A DNA stretch of 64,000 nucleotides from contig NZ_CP036289.1 of NCBI RefSeq assembly GCF_007748115.1, positions 186,001 to 250,000 of the forward strand, written 5' to 3'. The notes under the pieces were generated by a model. It did not search any database. It worked only from the letters and a program-made list of their open reading frames with translations, and was not told where the DNA came from. Shown one piece after another: positions 1 to 8,436 of the stretch. The position numbers were made by a program, and so were the translations under genes. Each line of letters begins with the position of its first letter. Position 1 is the first letter of the stretch. The DNA is from Bremerella volcania (lineage in GTDB: Bacteria; Planctomycetota; Planctomycetia; Pirellulales; Pirellulaceae).

Positions 1-2738
1 TCCAGGAAGATTTCGCCGGTTTTCGCATTCCCGAACAGGCCAGGGCTGCCGGTTGTGTTGGGGACGTCGTCGACGACTTCCACCATCCACGCTTCCGGTT
101 CGGCCTCGTCCTTCTTCCAGGCTTTGCCTTGGGCCTTGGCGGTGCCATCATCCTGGTTGGAAACCTTTAACTTCAGGTGATACCATACGTTGGGTTCCAA
201 CTTGAAGTCGACATCCTGGGCGATACGCTGCTGGGTGATCCAAGTCAAAGCACGGGCCTTCGACTCGTTGCCCATCAAGATGAACTCGTAACCTTGGGCA
301 ATCAGGCCAATATCGGGAAGCTGACCTTCCAACTCTTGAGCCATCACGTCCGCTTCGATCGTGTAGTCGTGCAGGTCGGTGTGTCCCATCCACGACTGGC
401 TGCGGGTACCCTTGGGAATGGTCGTGATTTTGACCATAACCTTATTGCCATCTTCTTCACGCACGACGTGACGATAGCGGGCACCTACCCAGGTGATCGG
501 AGGTTCGCCTTTGCCGGTCTTCTCGTCGATGGCGATGCCGTCGAAGTCGAAGCTCCACGGCAACGGCGGAACGATTCGCAGGCGAGCATTCCCAGTCAAG
601 CCGTCAGCTTTCGCCGTGACGTATGCCGGAGCATGGCCGGCATCTTCGTTGGCCGTCAGCTTGCCGGAATCATCGATCTTGGCGGGACCTTCGACGCTAT
701 ATTCAACCGACTCGGCGTCCTTGACGAACTGACCACGCGAGTTGAAAAGCTTGACGCGGTAGTCGACTTCGGCACCCGGATAGATCAGCGTTTCGGCCGG
801 AATGACTTGGACGTGAGCCGGTTTCGGATCGTCGGATACCGGGGCTTCTTGCGGTTGTTCAGGCAGACCACTGAAGCCGGTTTCCTTGCCGTCTTGATTA
901 CCAACGCAGTACAGGGCGGTGGTCGTTGGGAAGTAGATACGTCCGTGGGCACAGATCGGCGAACCAAGTGCGTCCCCTTCAGGCAGGCGACCCTTGGTCA
1001 GGATATCGACGTTGCCGTCCTCTTGAATGCCCAGCACGTAGTAGCGGCCATTCTCGGTGATGGTGTAGATCTTGCCATCGGCGTACAGCGGCGAGGCGAA
1101 CATCTTAGTCCCCAGCGGGGTCTTCTTGAAGAGTTCTTCGCCCGTCTTCGGATCGAGCACGAACAGCTTGGCCCGGTCGTCGATGACGTACAGCTTATCG
1201 TTGACGTACAGCGGAGCGCTGCGGTTGCCGTTCAGTTCGACGACCTTCCAGTTCTGCCCACTCACCGAGATGTCGCCGGACTGGGTCGCGTCGACCGAAA
1301 CGACCGCGCCCATGGTGTTGTCGACGTCGATGACGATCTTGCCGTCGACTTCTTTCGTCTGGACGTTTTCTTCGCCTTGGGCCATGAAGACAGTGTCCCC
1401 TTCAATGATCGGGGTACCGTACAAACCGCGAGCCGCGAACGCGAAGCTCCAGTTGTGCTGGCCGGTGCGAGGTTGAATGCTCCAGATCTTGCCGTCGCCA
1501 GCACCGATCACGTACTGTGGAATGCCGTTAACGATCTTGATGCTGGGTGCACTGTAGGTCGTGTCGTAGGGGAGGGGAGTCGTTTCAGTAAACCAGACGA
1601 CTTCGCCAGTTTCCTTATTCATGCCCAAGAAGCGGTGCGCTGGCTTGGCCATGTCACCCCAGCCGATCACGATGCCGCTGATGATCACCAAGTCTTCGTA
1701 AACGATAGGGAAGTTGGTTCGGCCACCGTAGGTGGTCAGCATGCCGAACTCTTCGTGCATCTTGCGAAGCCAAACCGTTTTGCCGGTGTCGGCGTCGATG
1801 CATTGGAAGTGGCCTGCGACGCCCAGGGCGAAGACGGTGTTCGTTTCGGGGTCTGCCGTCACGGCCGACCAGCCAACGCGTTCGACCGGAACGTCCGAGA
1901 GATAAACGTTGAAGCGGTTTTCCCAGATCGTGTCGCCGGTCTTGGCGTCGACGCAGACGACGCGTTCCCCTTCCCGAGGCGTGCCTTGTTCGGCGGCGGC
2001 CAGCACGAACAGCTTGCCGTTCATCACCACCGGCGTGCTGCGGGTACCCAGGTCGTCGCGTTTCCAAAGGACGTTACTCCCTTCGCCCCCTTCGGGGTTC
2101 CAGGTATCCGGCAGGCCTGTTGCGCGGCTGATGCCGTTGAACTCAGGACCACGCCAGTAGAGCCAGTCTTGCGGATCGGCTGGGCTTTCGCTGGACGAAG
2201 CAGCAGTGGTCGTCTTCTTGGCGGAGGCGACTTCCACGACCGGAGCTTCCTTCTTGGTCATTTCCTCGGCAGCAGGTTTCTCTGCGTTGGTTTCTGCCGG
2301 GGCTTCTTCTTTGACCGCTTCTTCCTTCATCGCGGCATCAGCAGGCGTGTCGGTTGCCATCGGAGGCGTGAGTTGTTCACTGTTCTTAGCCGGAGTCGTT
2401 TCGACGGAATCGACGAGCGTCTTGCCAGGCTTCTCGTCGGGCGTGACAACCGGATTCAGTTCTTCGCTCGTCTTGGCCGGAACGACTTTCGACTCTTCAA
2501 CGGCTTCTTTCGTTTCGTCGACTGGCACTTCGTCTGGGCCAGGCAATTTCGACGGAGTCGTTGCGTTCGTGCTAGGAACCGTGGTGTTGGGATTCGGATT
2601 GAGCGTTGTGTTGTTCGTGGATGGACGCCCGGTCGGAGGTGGCGTGCAGCCAATCGTCAGGAGGGACAGCGAGAGGATGAATACCAACGTTGCCGAGGCC
2701 ACCGTTGGATGGAGCCGATGTGCATAGGGCCGGAACAT
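1..2738 (-). CDS. PQQ-like beta-propeller lipoprotein (3' end outside window)
   Basis: The minus frame from ATG at 2738 stays open to the window edge, giving 912 codons without a stop. The N-terminus has a hydrophobic stretch ending in a lipobox (LTIGC, Cys about residue 31), so an exported lipoprotein is expected. Residues about 32-190 are low-complexity Pro/Thr/Glu/Ala-rich linker. Then comes DWLYWRGPEFNG, the WRGP entry motif common in planctomycete PQQ-like propellers, followed by blade-type repeats (VVCVDAKTGDTIWENR, QCIDADTGKTVWLRK, LFVLDPKTGEELFKK). After the propeller there is an Ig-like/beta segment and a C-terminal region resembling a concanavalin/DUF1080-like fold (DYTIEADVM). Family knowledge: such proteins are periplasmic or surface scaffolds or dehydrogenase-like; no substrate can be assigned. 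A plus-strand open frame across this region is its shadow. Confidence 0.88.
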   Translation of the reverse strand, partial: MFRPYAHRLHPTVASATLVFILSLSLLTIGCTPPPTGRPSTNNTTLNPNPNTTVPSTNATTPSKLPGPDEVPVDETKEAVEESKVVPAKTSEELNPVVTPDEKPGKTLVDSVETTPAKNSEQLTPPMATDTPADAAMKEEAVKEEAPAETNAEKPAAEEMTKKEAPVVEVASAKKTTTAASSSESPADPQDWLYWRGPEFNGISRATGLPDTWNPEGGEGSNVLWKRDDLGTRSTPVVMNGKLFVLAAAEQGTPREGERVVCVDAKTGDTIWENRFNVYLSDVPVERVGWSAVTADPETNTVFALGVAGHFQCIDADTGKTVWLRKMHEEFGMLTTYGGRTNFPIVYEDLVIISGIVIGWGDMAKPAHRFLGMNKETGEVVWFTETTPLPYDTTYSAPSIKIVNGIPQYVIGAGDGKIWSIQPRTGQHNWSFAFAARGLYGTPIIEGDTVFMAQGEENVQTKEVDGKIVIDVDNTMGAVVSVDATQSGDISVSGQNWKVVELNGNRSAPLYVNDKLYVIDDRAKLFVLDPKTGEELFKKTPLGTKMFASPLYADGKIYTITENGRYYVLGIQEDGNVDILTKGRLPEGDALGSPICAHGRIYFPTTTALYCVGNQDGKETGFSGLPEQPQEAPVSDDPKPAHVQVIPAETLIYPGAEVDYRVKLFNSRGQFVKDAESVEYSVEGPAKIDDSGKLTANEDAGHAPAYVTAKADGLTGNARLRIVPPLPWSFDFDGIAIDEKTGKGEPPITWVGARYRHVVREEDGNKVMVKITTIPKGTRSQSWMGHTDLHDYTIEADVMAQELEGQLPDIGLIAQGYEFILMGNESKARALTWITQQRIAQDVDFKLEPNVWYHLKLKVSNQDDGTAKAQGKAWKKDEAEPEAWMVEVVDDVPNTTGSPGLFGNAKTGEIFL

Positions 2739-2963
2739 AGGGATCTCTAAAATCGTTGGGGGGAAGGTCGTAACGCAGCTTCAAGCTTATACCTGTTTAA
2801 ACGTGTATGCAAGGAATCTCCTGGTCGCATAGTCCAGGCGAGGGAGGAAAACCGTGCGGCTGCTAGCGGAATCAAAGGGAAAATTCAGCCACAGAGGGCA
2901 CAGAAATCGCTGAGAGAAGAGGGACAAAAATGGCCGTTTATACGGGGGAAAAGAGCTGGAAAC

Positions 2964-2998
2964 GGGTGCCACTGCTGGCTCGCCCAGCCGTGGCACCC
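2964..2998. repeat. Hairpin repeat, GTGCCACTG family, copy 1
   Basis: Imperfect inverted repeat: arms GGGTGCCACTGCTGG (2964-2978) and CCAGCCGTGGCACCC (2984-2998), one mismatch, 5-nt loop. It sits in the 330-bp gap between the PQQ lipoprotein and the cupin gene, which otherwise shows no gene. The arm core and the CAGCC that follows are shared with the hairpin at 15214-15242. Confidence 0.7.
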
Positions 2999-3070
2999 AG
3001 CCATTCATCTCACTCATGATCGCGGTAGCTAACTTCTGTTGTATCAGGCACTAGCGGCCACCGACGGGGA

Positions 3071-3436
3071 TTAGTCGAACCATTCGTCTTCGGGGTCGAA
3101 CTTGGGATAGACGATGTTCACAATCTTCATTTTTCCCAGGGCTCGGTGACGTGTGCCGGGTCGAATCATGATGCACATCCCGGGGTGCACGGGAATCATC
3201 TCATCGTCGAGTTGCATCTGGGCATCCTCGCCGCACTCGAGAAAGAAGTAGGTCTCGGTCAGCTTCTTATGGTAGTGGACTTTGGCATCGGTTGAGATCT
3301 CGGTGACGTGAATTGTCCCGGGGTAATCATCCACGTCGGCCAGACCGCGCTTGGCGGTTCCGCAGGGGCAAGGGACGCCTGGGATGTTGGCGAAATCGAC
3401 GACTTCATATCCCTTGGTCGATGGGGTCGAGGTCAT
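3071..3436 (-). CDS. Small cupin-domain protein
   Basis: 121 aa, ATG at 3436, TAA at 3071-3073. Single cupin barrel: motif 1 region around HVTEISTDAKVHYHKKLTE (metal-ligand type His/Glu) and motif 2 around PGMCIMIRPGTRHRALG (PG...H). No signal peptide, so cytoplasmic. Family knowledge: single-domain cupins of this size are metal-binding sugar isomerases, dioxygenases or ligand sensors; the substrate cannot be told. CPCG near residue 25 is an additional cysteine pair. Monocistronic. Confidence 0.85.
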   Translation of the reverse strand: MTSTPSTKGYEVVDFANIPGVPCPCGTAKRGLADVDDYPGTIHVTEISTDAKVHYHKKLTETYFFLECGEDAQMQLDDEMIPVHPGMCIMIRPGTRHRALGKMKIVNIVYPKFDPEDEWFD

Positions 3437-4069
3437 ACTGCCTCCGATGTGTGGCGGGCTGAAAGAGGAAATTTGGATGCGTTATGCCGCATATTCTACC
3501 TGCCACGTGGATGAGGGGCTACCGATAGCATTGCGTTAAGCTGTAGCGATTAGTGGCGACCTTTCAGGTTCGGTTGGCAAGCTGTAGCGACTGGCTCGCG
3601 TGAATAACCGTTAAGGTTTACCTGTCTTCCGTGGTGGGAAAAGTTCGTGCAATCGAAGATGTAAACCAAGTAGCTGAAATTGGTTCTGAGCGATCAAGCC
3701 TGCCTAGTCTTTCCGCCGATACCGATTTCCAGACATACCTGCACGAGGTGTCTATCAAACGGAATTCCCTCTGGCGGATCATGAGGGGCTGTCAAGTTTC
3801 GATGGGGAACATTCGGGTCAAGGATTGGCTCGACGGAACTTAGACAGAGGACTGTGGAGACGAAAGAAACCAAGAAGCTTTGCTCAATAGGTTCGACTAC
3901 ACGCTCAAACTTCCGAGGCCATGTTGTCCAACCCGCCATAAGGACAGCCCCAGAGGTGCGAGCAATCGCGGCGTGGTAGTCGCATACCGTGATTGTTCAC
4001 GAGAGCGCCGGCCTGGCGACAAAGAATATTGGGATCTGGAAGTCACCACTCAGAAGGAGAAATGACTCG
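3437..4069. other. Intergenic stretch without a supported gene
   Basis: About 630 bp between divergent genes. Short open frames on both strands (for example 3631-3843 plus and 3694-3939 minus) have no recognisable family and contradict each other. A 12-nt direct repeat AAGCTGTAGCGA occurs at 3538-3549 and 3579-3590. It presumably carries the promoters for both flanking genes, but no convincing hexamer pair stands out. Confidence 0.5.
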
Positions 4070-4954
4070 ATGAAATGGAACACTCTTTTGGCAACGCTGG
4101 TGCTCGCGTTTGTGTGTAGCCAAGCGAATGCCGCGGGACTTCTGAACCAAATGCTGGGAACCGGCTGCGGTTGCGATACGTCCTGCTGTCAAACCCCGAA
4201 ATGCTGCTCGCCTAAGCCGCGCTGCTGCATGCCAAAGCCGACCTGCTGTGCTCCGGTAGCCGCTACTTGCTGTGCTCCGGAACCAACCTGCTGTGCTCCA
4301 GAAGCTTGCGGATGTGCTCCAGAAGCCACCTGTGCTGCTCCTGAAGCTTGCGGTTGTGCCCCTGAAGCTTCGTGCTGTGCTCCTGAGCCCAGCTGTGCTG
4401 CTCCTTGCGGATGTGCCACCAGCTGCTGCAAGAAGAAGTGCTGCACTCCGCTGAAGGACGCTCTGAACAACCTGTTCTGCTGCAAGAAGTCTTGCTGCAA
4501 GAAGAGCTGTGGTTCGAGCTGTGGCTGTGGCGCTCCAGAAGCTTCGTGCTGTGCACCTGAAGCTACCTGTGCCGCTCCTGAAGCTTGTGGTTGCGACAGC
4601 GGTTGCGGTTGCGAACCAACCTGCGGCGCTCCAGCTTGCGGTTCGTGCTGCAAGAAGAGCTGCAGCCTGTTCGCTGGCAAGTGCGGCTGCAAGAAGAGCT
4701 GCACCCCGCTGAAGGACGCCATCGCTCGCTTGTTCTGCGTCAGCTGCTGCAAGAGCAGCTGCGGATGTGACACCGGTTGCGGTTGCGACGCTGGTTGCGA
4801 CAGCTGCGGTTCGTCGTGCGGTTGCGGTGCAACCTACTCGGCTCCAGTTGAAGCTGGTACTCCAACCGAAGCTGACATGATGCCACCGGCTCCAGTTCCG
4901 GCTGACACCATGACCTTCGTTCCAGCTCGCCGTCGTCTGGCTTCGGCTCGCTAA
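4070..4954 (+). CDS. Exported, extremely cysteine-rich repeat protein
   Basis: 294 aa from ATG at 4070; GAAGGAG lies about 11 nt upstream, and the longer in-frame start at 3989 would bury the signal peptide. Residues 1-22 form a Sec signal peptide (MKWNTLLATLVLAF..., AxA-like cleavage at ANA/A). The mature part has about 60 Cys, roughly one residue in five. Two repeat styles are visible: short CCAPE(A/P)xC(GC)APEA units (about residues 55-125 and 160-190), and a longer unit with CTPLKDA, a hydrophobic LF, then CC(K)KSC, seen twice (about 125-150 and 205-240). The last 40 residues are Pro-rich and Cys-free, ending RRRLASAR. Monocistronic, followed by a strong terminator. No family recognised. 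Disulfide cross-linking in the cell wall or metal binding are inferences. Confidence 0.85.
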   Translation: MKWNTLLATLVLAFVCSQANAAGLLNQMLGTGCGCDTSCCQTPKCCSPKPRCCMPKPTCCAPVAATCCAPEPTCCAPEACGCAPEATCAAPEACGCAPEASCCAPEPSCAAPCGCATSCCKKKCCTPLKDALNNLFCCKKSCCKKSCGSSCGCGAPEASCCAPEATCAAPEACGCDSGCGCEPTCGAPACGSCCKKSCSLFAGKCGCKKSCTPLKDAIARLFCVSCCKSSCGCDTGCGCDAGCDSCGSSCGCGATYSAPVEAGTPTEADMMPPAPVPADTMTFVPARRRLASAR

Positions 4955-4978
4955 GCCTAGCGAAGACAGCGTGAATAC

Positions 4979-5015
4979 AAAAAGCCTGGTTGGGGAAACT
5001 CAACCAGGCTTTTTT
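4979..5015 (+). terminator. Rho-independent terminator after the Cys-rich gene
   Basis: Arms AAAAAGCCTGGTTG (4979-4992) and CAACCAGGCTTTTT (5001-5014) are perfect complements with an 8-nt loop and a T-run. It starts 24 bp after the stop codon at 4954. Confidence 0.93.
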
Positions 5016-5030
5016 ATGCGCGCTGCCAAT

Positions 5031-5060
5031 CTTGTCCCCTCGCCCTTTCAGGGCTAGGAG
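5031..5060 (-). repeat. CCCCTC/AGCCCT intergenic element, copy A
   Basis: Read on the minus strand this is CTCCTAGCCCT, then a short GAAA loop, then AGGGCGAGGGGACAAG. The same order (CCTAGCCCT, loop, GGGGCGAGGGGACAAGA) is present at 37199-37240, and a diverged form at 59504-59546. Confidence 0.7.
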
Positions 5061-5077
5061 TGTCGATGCTCTCGCAA

Positions 5078-5100
5078 TTGGGTTACGCAGGGTAACCCAA
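5078..5100. repeat. Perfect 9-bp inverted repeat
   Basis: TTGGGTTAC (5078-5086), loop GCAGG, GTAACCCAA (5092-5100). It lies between two convergent genes and has no T-run, so it is not a standard terminator. Function unknown. Confidence 0.55.
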
Positions 5101-5120
5101 GGGAACTCCTCTGGGACTAC

Positions 5121-5158
5121 GCAAACAAAAGCGACTACGTCCGGAAAGACGTAGCCGC
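5121..5158 (-). terminator. Terminator of the sulfatase gene
   Basis: Arms GCGACTACGTC (5131-5141) and GACGTAGCCGC (5148-5158), one mismatch. On the minus strand the stem is followed by TTTTGTTTGC. It lies about 28 bp past the sulfatase stop. Confidence 0.8.
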
Positions 5159-5185
5159 TCGTTAAAAGTTCGCTCAGTTGATGCT

Positions 5186-6715
5186 TTAGTACTTGCCACC
5201 TTCGCGCGGCGTGTCGTCCTTGTACTTCTCGCGAAGCTCTTTCAGTTTCTCGTGCATCTTGGCTTGCACCTCGGCGTACTCCGGCTTGCCGTAAACGCTG
5301 TTCATTTCGCTGGGGTCTTCCTGCAGATCGAACAGCTCCCATTCGCCCAGTTGATAGTAATGGATCAACTTGTAGCGGCCGTCGAACACGCCGTAGTGCC
5401 GCGGCACGCTATGAGCGCCGGGGAATTCGTAGTAGTGGTAGTACAGTTCCTTGCGCGGCCAGTCCTTGGGAGTCTTGCCGTCGTTTTCCAAGATCGGCAA
5501 CAGGCTGAGCCCTTGCATGTCGCTGGGAATCTCCACGCCAGCGGCGGCGAGCATCGTTTCGGGGAAGTCGAGATTCATCACCAGCGCGTCGCTGACGGTC
5601 CCTGGTTTGACGTGGCCAGGCCAACGAACCAAGAGCGGCGTGCGGAACGATTCTTCGTACATCCAACGCTTGTCAAACCAGCCATGCTCTCCCAGGTAAA
5701 AACCTTGGTCCGAACTGTAAATGACCAGCGTGTTTTCCGACAGGCCCGTTTCATCCAGGTAGTCCAGTACCTGGCCGACCCCTTCGTCGACCGAGTCGAT
5801 GCAGCGGAGGTAGTCCTTGATGTAGCGTTGGAACTTCCAACGCGTCAGTTCCTTGCCTTCCAGCTTGGCATCTTCGAACGCCTTGTTCTTCGGGCCGTAG
5901 GCGGCGTCCCACACCTTTCGCTGCTCAGGCGTTAGACCGCGTTGCGTGGCAACCTTCAAGTCGTGCATGTTCATCGTTTTCGCGATGGTCATGTCCTGGT
6001 CGCGGGCACCACTGGCACGATTCTTATAGTCGTCCCACATGTTGGCAGGCTCTTCGAAGGTGACGTCGTTGTACTTGTTCAAATACTTCGGAGCCGGCAT
6101 CCAGTTGCGATGGGGTGCTTTGTGTTGGTACATCAGCAGAAACGGCTTGTTGGGATCGCGTTTCTCTTGCAGCCACTCCATGGCGATGTCGGTGATGATC
6201 TCGCTGGTGTGCCCTTCGTAGTTCTTCATGCCGTCCGAAGTACGCATCTTGGGGTTGTAGTAAGGACCCTGGCCTTGCAGAACGTTGAAGTAGTCGAAGC
6301 CGGTCGGTTCTGATCCCAAGTGCCACTTGCCAATAATGGCGGTCTGGTAGCCTGCTTTCTGCAACAGCTTGGGATACGTTTGCTGGCTTCCGTCGAAACG
6401 TGGCGTTTTGTTGTCGTAGAAACCGTTCAAGTGGCTGTACTTACCGGTCAGAATCACGGCCCGAGCGGGTCCACAGATGCTGTTGGTCACGTAGCAGTGA
6501 TCGAAACGCATTCCGTCTTTGGCGATGCGATCGATGTTGGGTGTCTGGTTGATCGCACCAGGGTAGGCCGAAATTGCCTGAAACGCGTGATCGTCGGACA
6601 TCATGAAGACGATGTTCGGCTTCTTGTCGGCTGCCTGCACGCTGCGATTGAGCCACGGGACGAGTGTCACCGCGATCAGAAAGAGGGGAAGAGAGTACCG
6701 AAATAAGTAGGTCAT
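5186..6715 (-). CDS. Secreted sulfatase (type I, formylglycine-dependent)
   Basis: 509 aa from ATG at 6715, chosen because a clean signal peptide follows ([16 protein letters not shown]...VQAA); an upstream in-frame ATG at 6793 would precede it. Metal ligands DD at 41-42 ([10 protein letters not shown]). The CxPxR catalytic motif is C81-G-P-A-R with a downstream LTGK, where Cys becomes formylglycine. A second metal site is [14 protein letters not shown]-terminal DUF4976-like tail ends the protein, usual length for the family. Family knowledge: hydrolyses sulfate esters of carbohydrates in the periplasm. The [12 protein letters not shown] segment recalls GlcNAc-6-sulfatase-type enzymes, but the substrate is not assignable. 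The next gene upstream encodes an FGE-fold protein. Confidence 0.93.
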   Translation of the reverse strand: MTYLFRYSLPLFLIAVTLVPWLNRSVQAADKKPNIVFMMSDDHAFQAISAYPGAINQTPNIDRIAKDGMRFDHCYVTNSICGPARAVILTGKYSHLNGFYDNKTPRFDGSQQTYPKLLQKAGYQTAIIGKWHLGSEPTGFDYFNVLQGQGPYYNPKMRTSDGMKNYEGHTSEIITDIAMEWLQEKRDPNKPFLLMYQHKAPHRNWMPAPKYLNKYNDVTFEEPANMWDDYKNRASGARDQDMTIAKTMNMHDLKVATQRGLTPEQRKVWDAAYGPKNKAFEDAKLEGKELTRWKFQRYIKDYLRCIDSVDEGVGQVLDYLDETGLSENTLVIYSSDQGFYLGEHGWFDKRWMYEESFRTPLLVRWPGHVKPGTVSDALVMNLDFPETMLAAAGVEIPSDMQGLSLLPILENDGKTPKDWPRKELYYHYYEFPGAHSVPRHYGVFDGRYKLIHYYQLGEWELFDLQEDPSEMNSVYGKPEYAEVQAKMHEKLKELREKYKDDTPREGGKY

Positions 6716-7005
6716 GGAGATCTCCATACAAGCCGGTGGGAAGGGGAAGTGGTTTAACGAGATTGAACCACGGCTCGTGCGCGAATGCCCCAATGGGGCG
6801 AGCCTAAACGGAATGCCAACTATTGTGGTTACTACGGTTTACCGCGTCAATTCAACCCGACCCATTGGGATGGGGGGATCCGCGAGAAATCTTGCGCGAG
6901 ATAACGCACATCGCATCGGATGCCACCAAGACCGCGAGCTGAGATCCATCGGGACTGGCCACCACGCTCCATACGCTGGTGGATCTGTTCAAGCACGATT
7001 CGATC

Positions 7006-7041
7006 CACAAAAAAGCCCTCTCCCATGAACTGGGAGAGGGC
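7006..7041 (-). terminator. Terminator of the FGE-fold gene
   Basis: Arms GCCCTCTCCCA (7015-7025) and TGGGAGAGGGC (7031-7041), perfect, 5-nt loop, followed on the minus strand by TTTTTTGTGG. The arm sequence resembles the CCCTCTCCC core of the dispersed element seen at 37199. The rest of the gap 6716-7005 holds only the sulfatase upstream region. Confidence 0.88.
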
Positions 7042-7067
7042 GTGTGGATTGTGCATTTCAGAGAAAA

Positions 7068-8231
7068 CTACTCGGCCTTCTTAATGGCAGCCGGCAATTC
7101 GGGATCGACCAGACCCAGGACGCCACGTCCTTCGATAAGGCGGTCGCTGACGTCGAGATTCAGGAACTCGATCTCAGGGACGTAGAACTTCGCAGCTTCC
7201 TTCTTAGGGGTTTCTTCCAGTGGACGAATCACGCGGAAGCCAACCATCGTCGACGGATAGCTGGTGAACCACCATGGGCTCAGCGGAATGTTCGGGTCTT
7301 CTTCCTTCCAGTCGCTGTCGCTGCTACCCATCTTCGAGGCAGCACGAAGGTTCTCGGGGTCGTCATCCCAGCCACCACCTTTGACCATCAACGGATCAGG
7401 CTCGGTTGGCCAGGCAACCGTATCAAGGGCCTTCAGCTTCTTGCCTTCCAGGCGAGCGAAACCTTCGTCGCTGTACTGATCAAGAACCCATTCCCACACG
7501 TTGCCGTGCATGTCGTACAAGCCGTACTGGTTGGGCTTCTTTTCTTTGACCAGGTGGGGCGATTCGTCGGCGTTCCCATCGAACCAGGCATACTCGTCCA
7601 GTTTCTCGGGATCGTTGCCAAAGTGATAAGCCGTGTCTGTACCACCGCGGGCTGCGTATTCCCACTCGGCTTCGCTTGGCAGGCGATACTGCTGGCCGGT
7701 GATGCCGCTGAGCCACTTGGTGTACTGACGCGCCGAATAGTTCGTCATGGTGACGGCCGGCAGTTGTGGGTCTTCGCCGTATTCGTAGGTGAAGCTTGGC
7801 TCATAAAGGGGCGTCGGTGCCGTGATGGCATCGATGCGGTTGTCGTCGGTCACTGGGCGAACGCCTTCGGCTTTGAAGTCCTTGAACGACTCGTACAGGG
7901 CCATGTAGGGCTTGTACTGCTTCCAGGTCGTTTCGTGTTCGGCCATCCAGAAGGGAGGGACTTCGACTTCGATTTGAGGCGCTTCGGCTGCGGTGTGGCC
8001 CGCTTCCGATTCAGGACTGCCGAGCTTGAACTTGCCGCCTGGGATCGGAATCATCTTCAGCTTGGCATCGGTGCCAGGAATCGTGATTTCGTAGGGCACC
8101 ATGTAGCCGCTATCGATTTTCACGTAGGGACCCGACTCGGGTTTGGTGGGACTAATGCCAACTACTTCGGCGGCTGACGCGGACACAACCATGGTCGCTG
8201 CCACGGCCAGGGTCAAAGCAAACTTGTGCAT
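7068..8231 (-). CDS. Exported FGE-sulfatase-fold (SUMF1-like) protein lacking cysteine
   Basis: 387 aa, ATG at 8231, signal peptide MHKFALTLAVAATMVVSASAA. The formylglycine-generating-enzyme fold is clear: IPIPGGKFKLGS, PPFWMAEHETTWKQY, RLPSEAEWEYAARGG, YGLYDMHGNVWEWV, KGGGWDDDPENLRAA and a terminal GFRVIRP. Established knowledge: true FGEs need two active-site cysteines that bind copper near the C-terminal third. This sequence contains no Cys anywhere, so sulfatase-activating chemistry is not expected. It also has a cleavable signal, whereas planctomycete sulfatases should be modified before export. A C-terminal extension (about residues 340-387) follows the fold. It probably binds a ligand or partner; its position next to a sulfatase is suggestive only. 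Ends in its own terminator. Confidence 0.88.
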   Translation of the reverse strand: MHKFALTLAVAATMVVSASAAEVVGISPTKPESGPYVKIDSGYMVPYEITIPGTDAKLKMIPIPGGKFKLGSPESEAGHTAAEAPQIEVEVPPFWMAEHETTWKQYKPYMALYESFKDFKAEGVRPVTDDNRIDAITAPTPLYEPSFTYEYGEDPQLPAVTMTNYSARQYTKWLSGITGQQYRLPSEAEWEYAARGGTDTAYHFGNDPEKLDEYAWFDGNADESPHLVKEKKPNQYGLYDMHGNVWEWVLDQYSDEGFARLEGKKLKALDTVAWPTEPDPLMVKGGGWDDDPENLRAASKMGSSDSDWKEEDPNIPLSPWWFTSYPSTMVGFRVIRPLEETPKKEAAKFYVPEIEFLNLDVSDRLIEGRGVLGLVDPELPAAIKKAE

Positions 8232-8436
8232 ACGGTTCGTCTCTCTTGAAATCGAATACCCATCTCGAACGAGACGCTCGTTGGATTAGGGGCAGAGCGT
8301 GCTCGCATTGTTAACGCGGCACCCTGTATGGTAGGCGGGGGGTGCCAACGAATCACTCAGTATAGGCAGGATAAAGATCGTTTGCCGGTCCAATTGAGTG
8401 CATTCACGGAATTTCCCGCCCGGAGAGGGGCGAAAG

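Noticed and set aside
177-2750. 857-codon plus-strand open frame
   Set aside because: Antisense to the PQQ-like lipoprotein, whose motifs (lipobox, WRGP, DAKTGD repeats) are clear; the plus translation is compositionally odd with no family.
3631-3843. 70-aa plus frame in the 3.4-4.0 kb gap
   Set aside because: No ribosome site, no family resemblance, and overlapping frame on the other strand.
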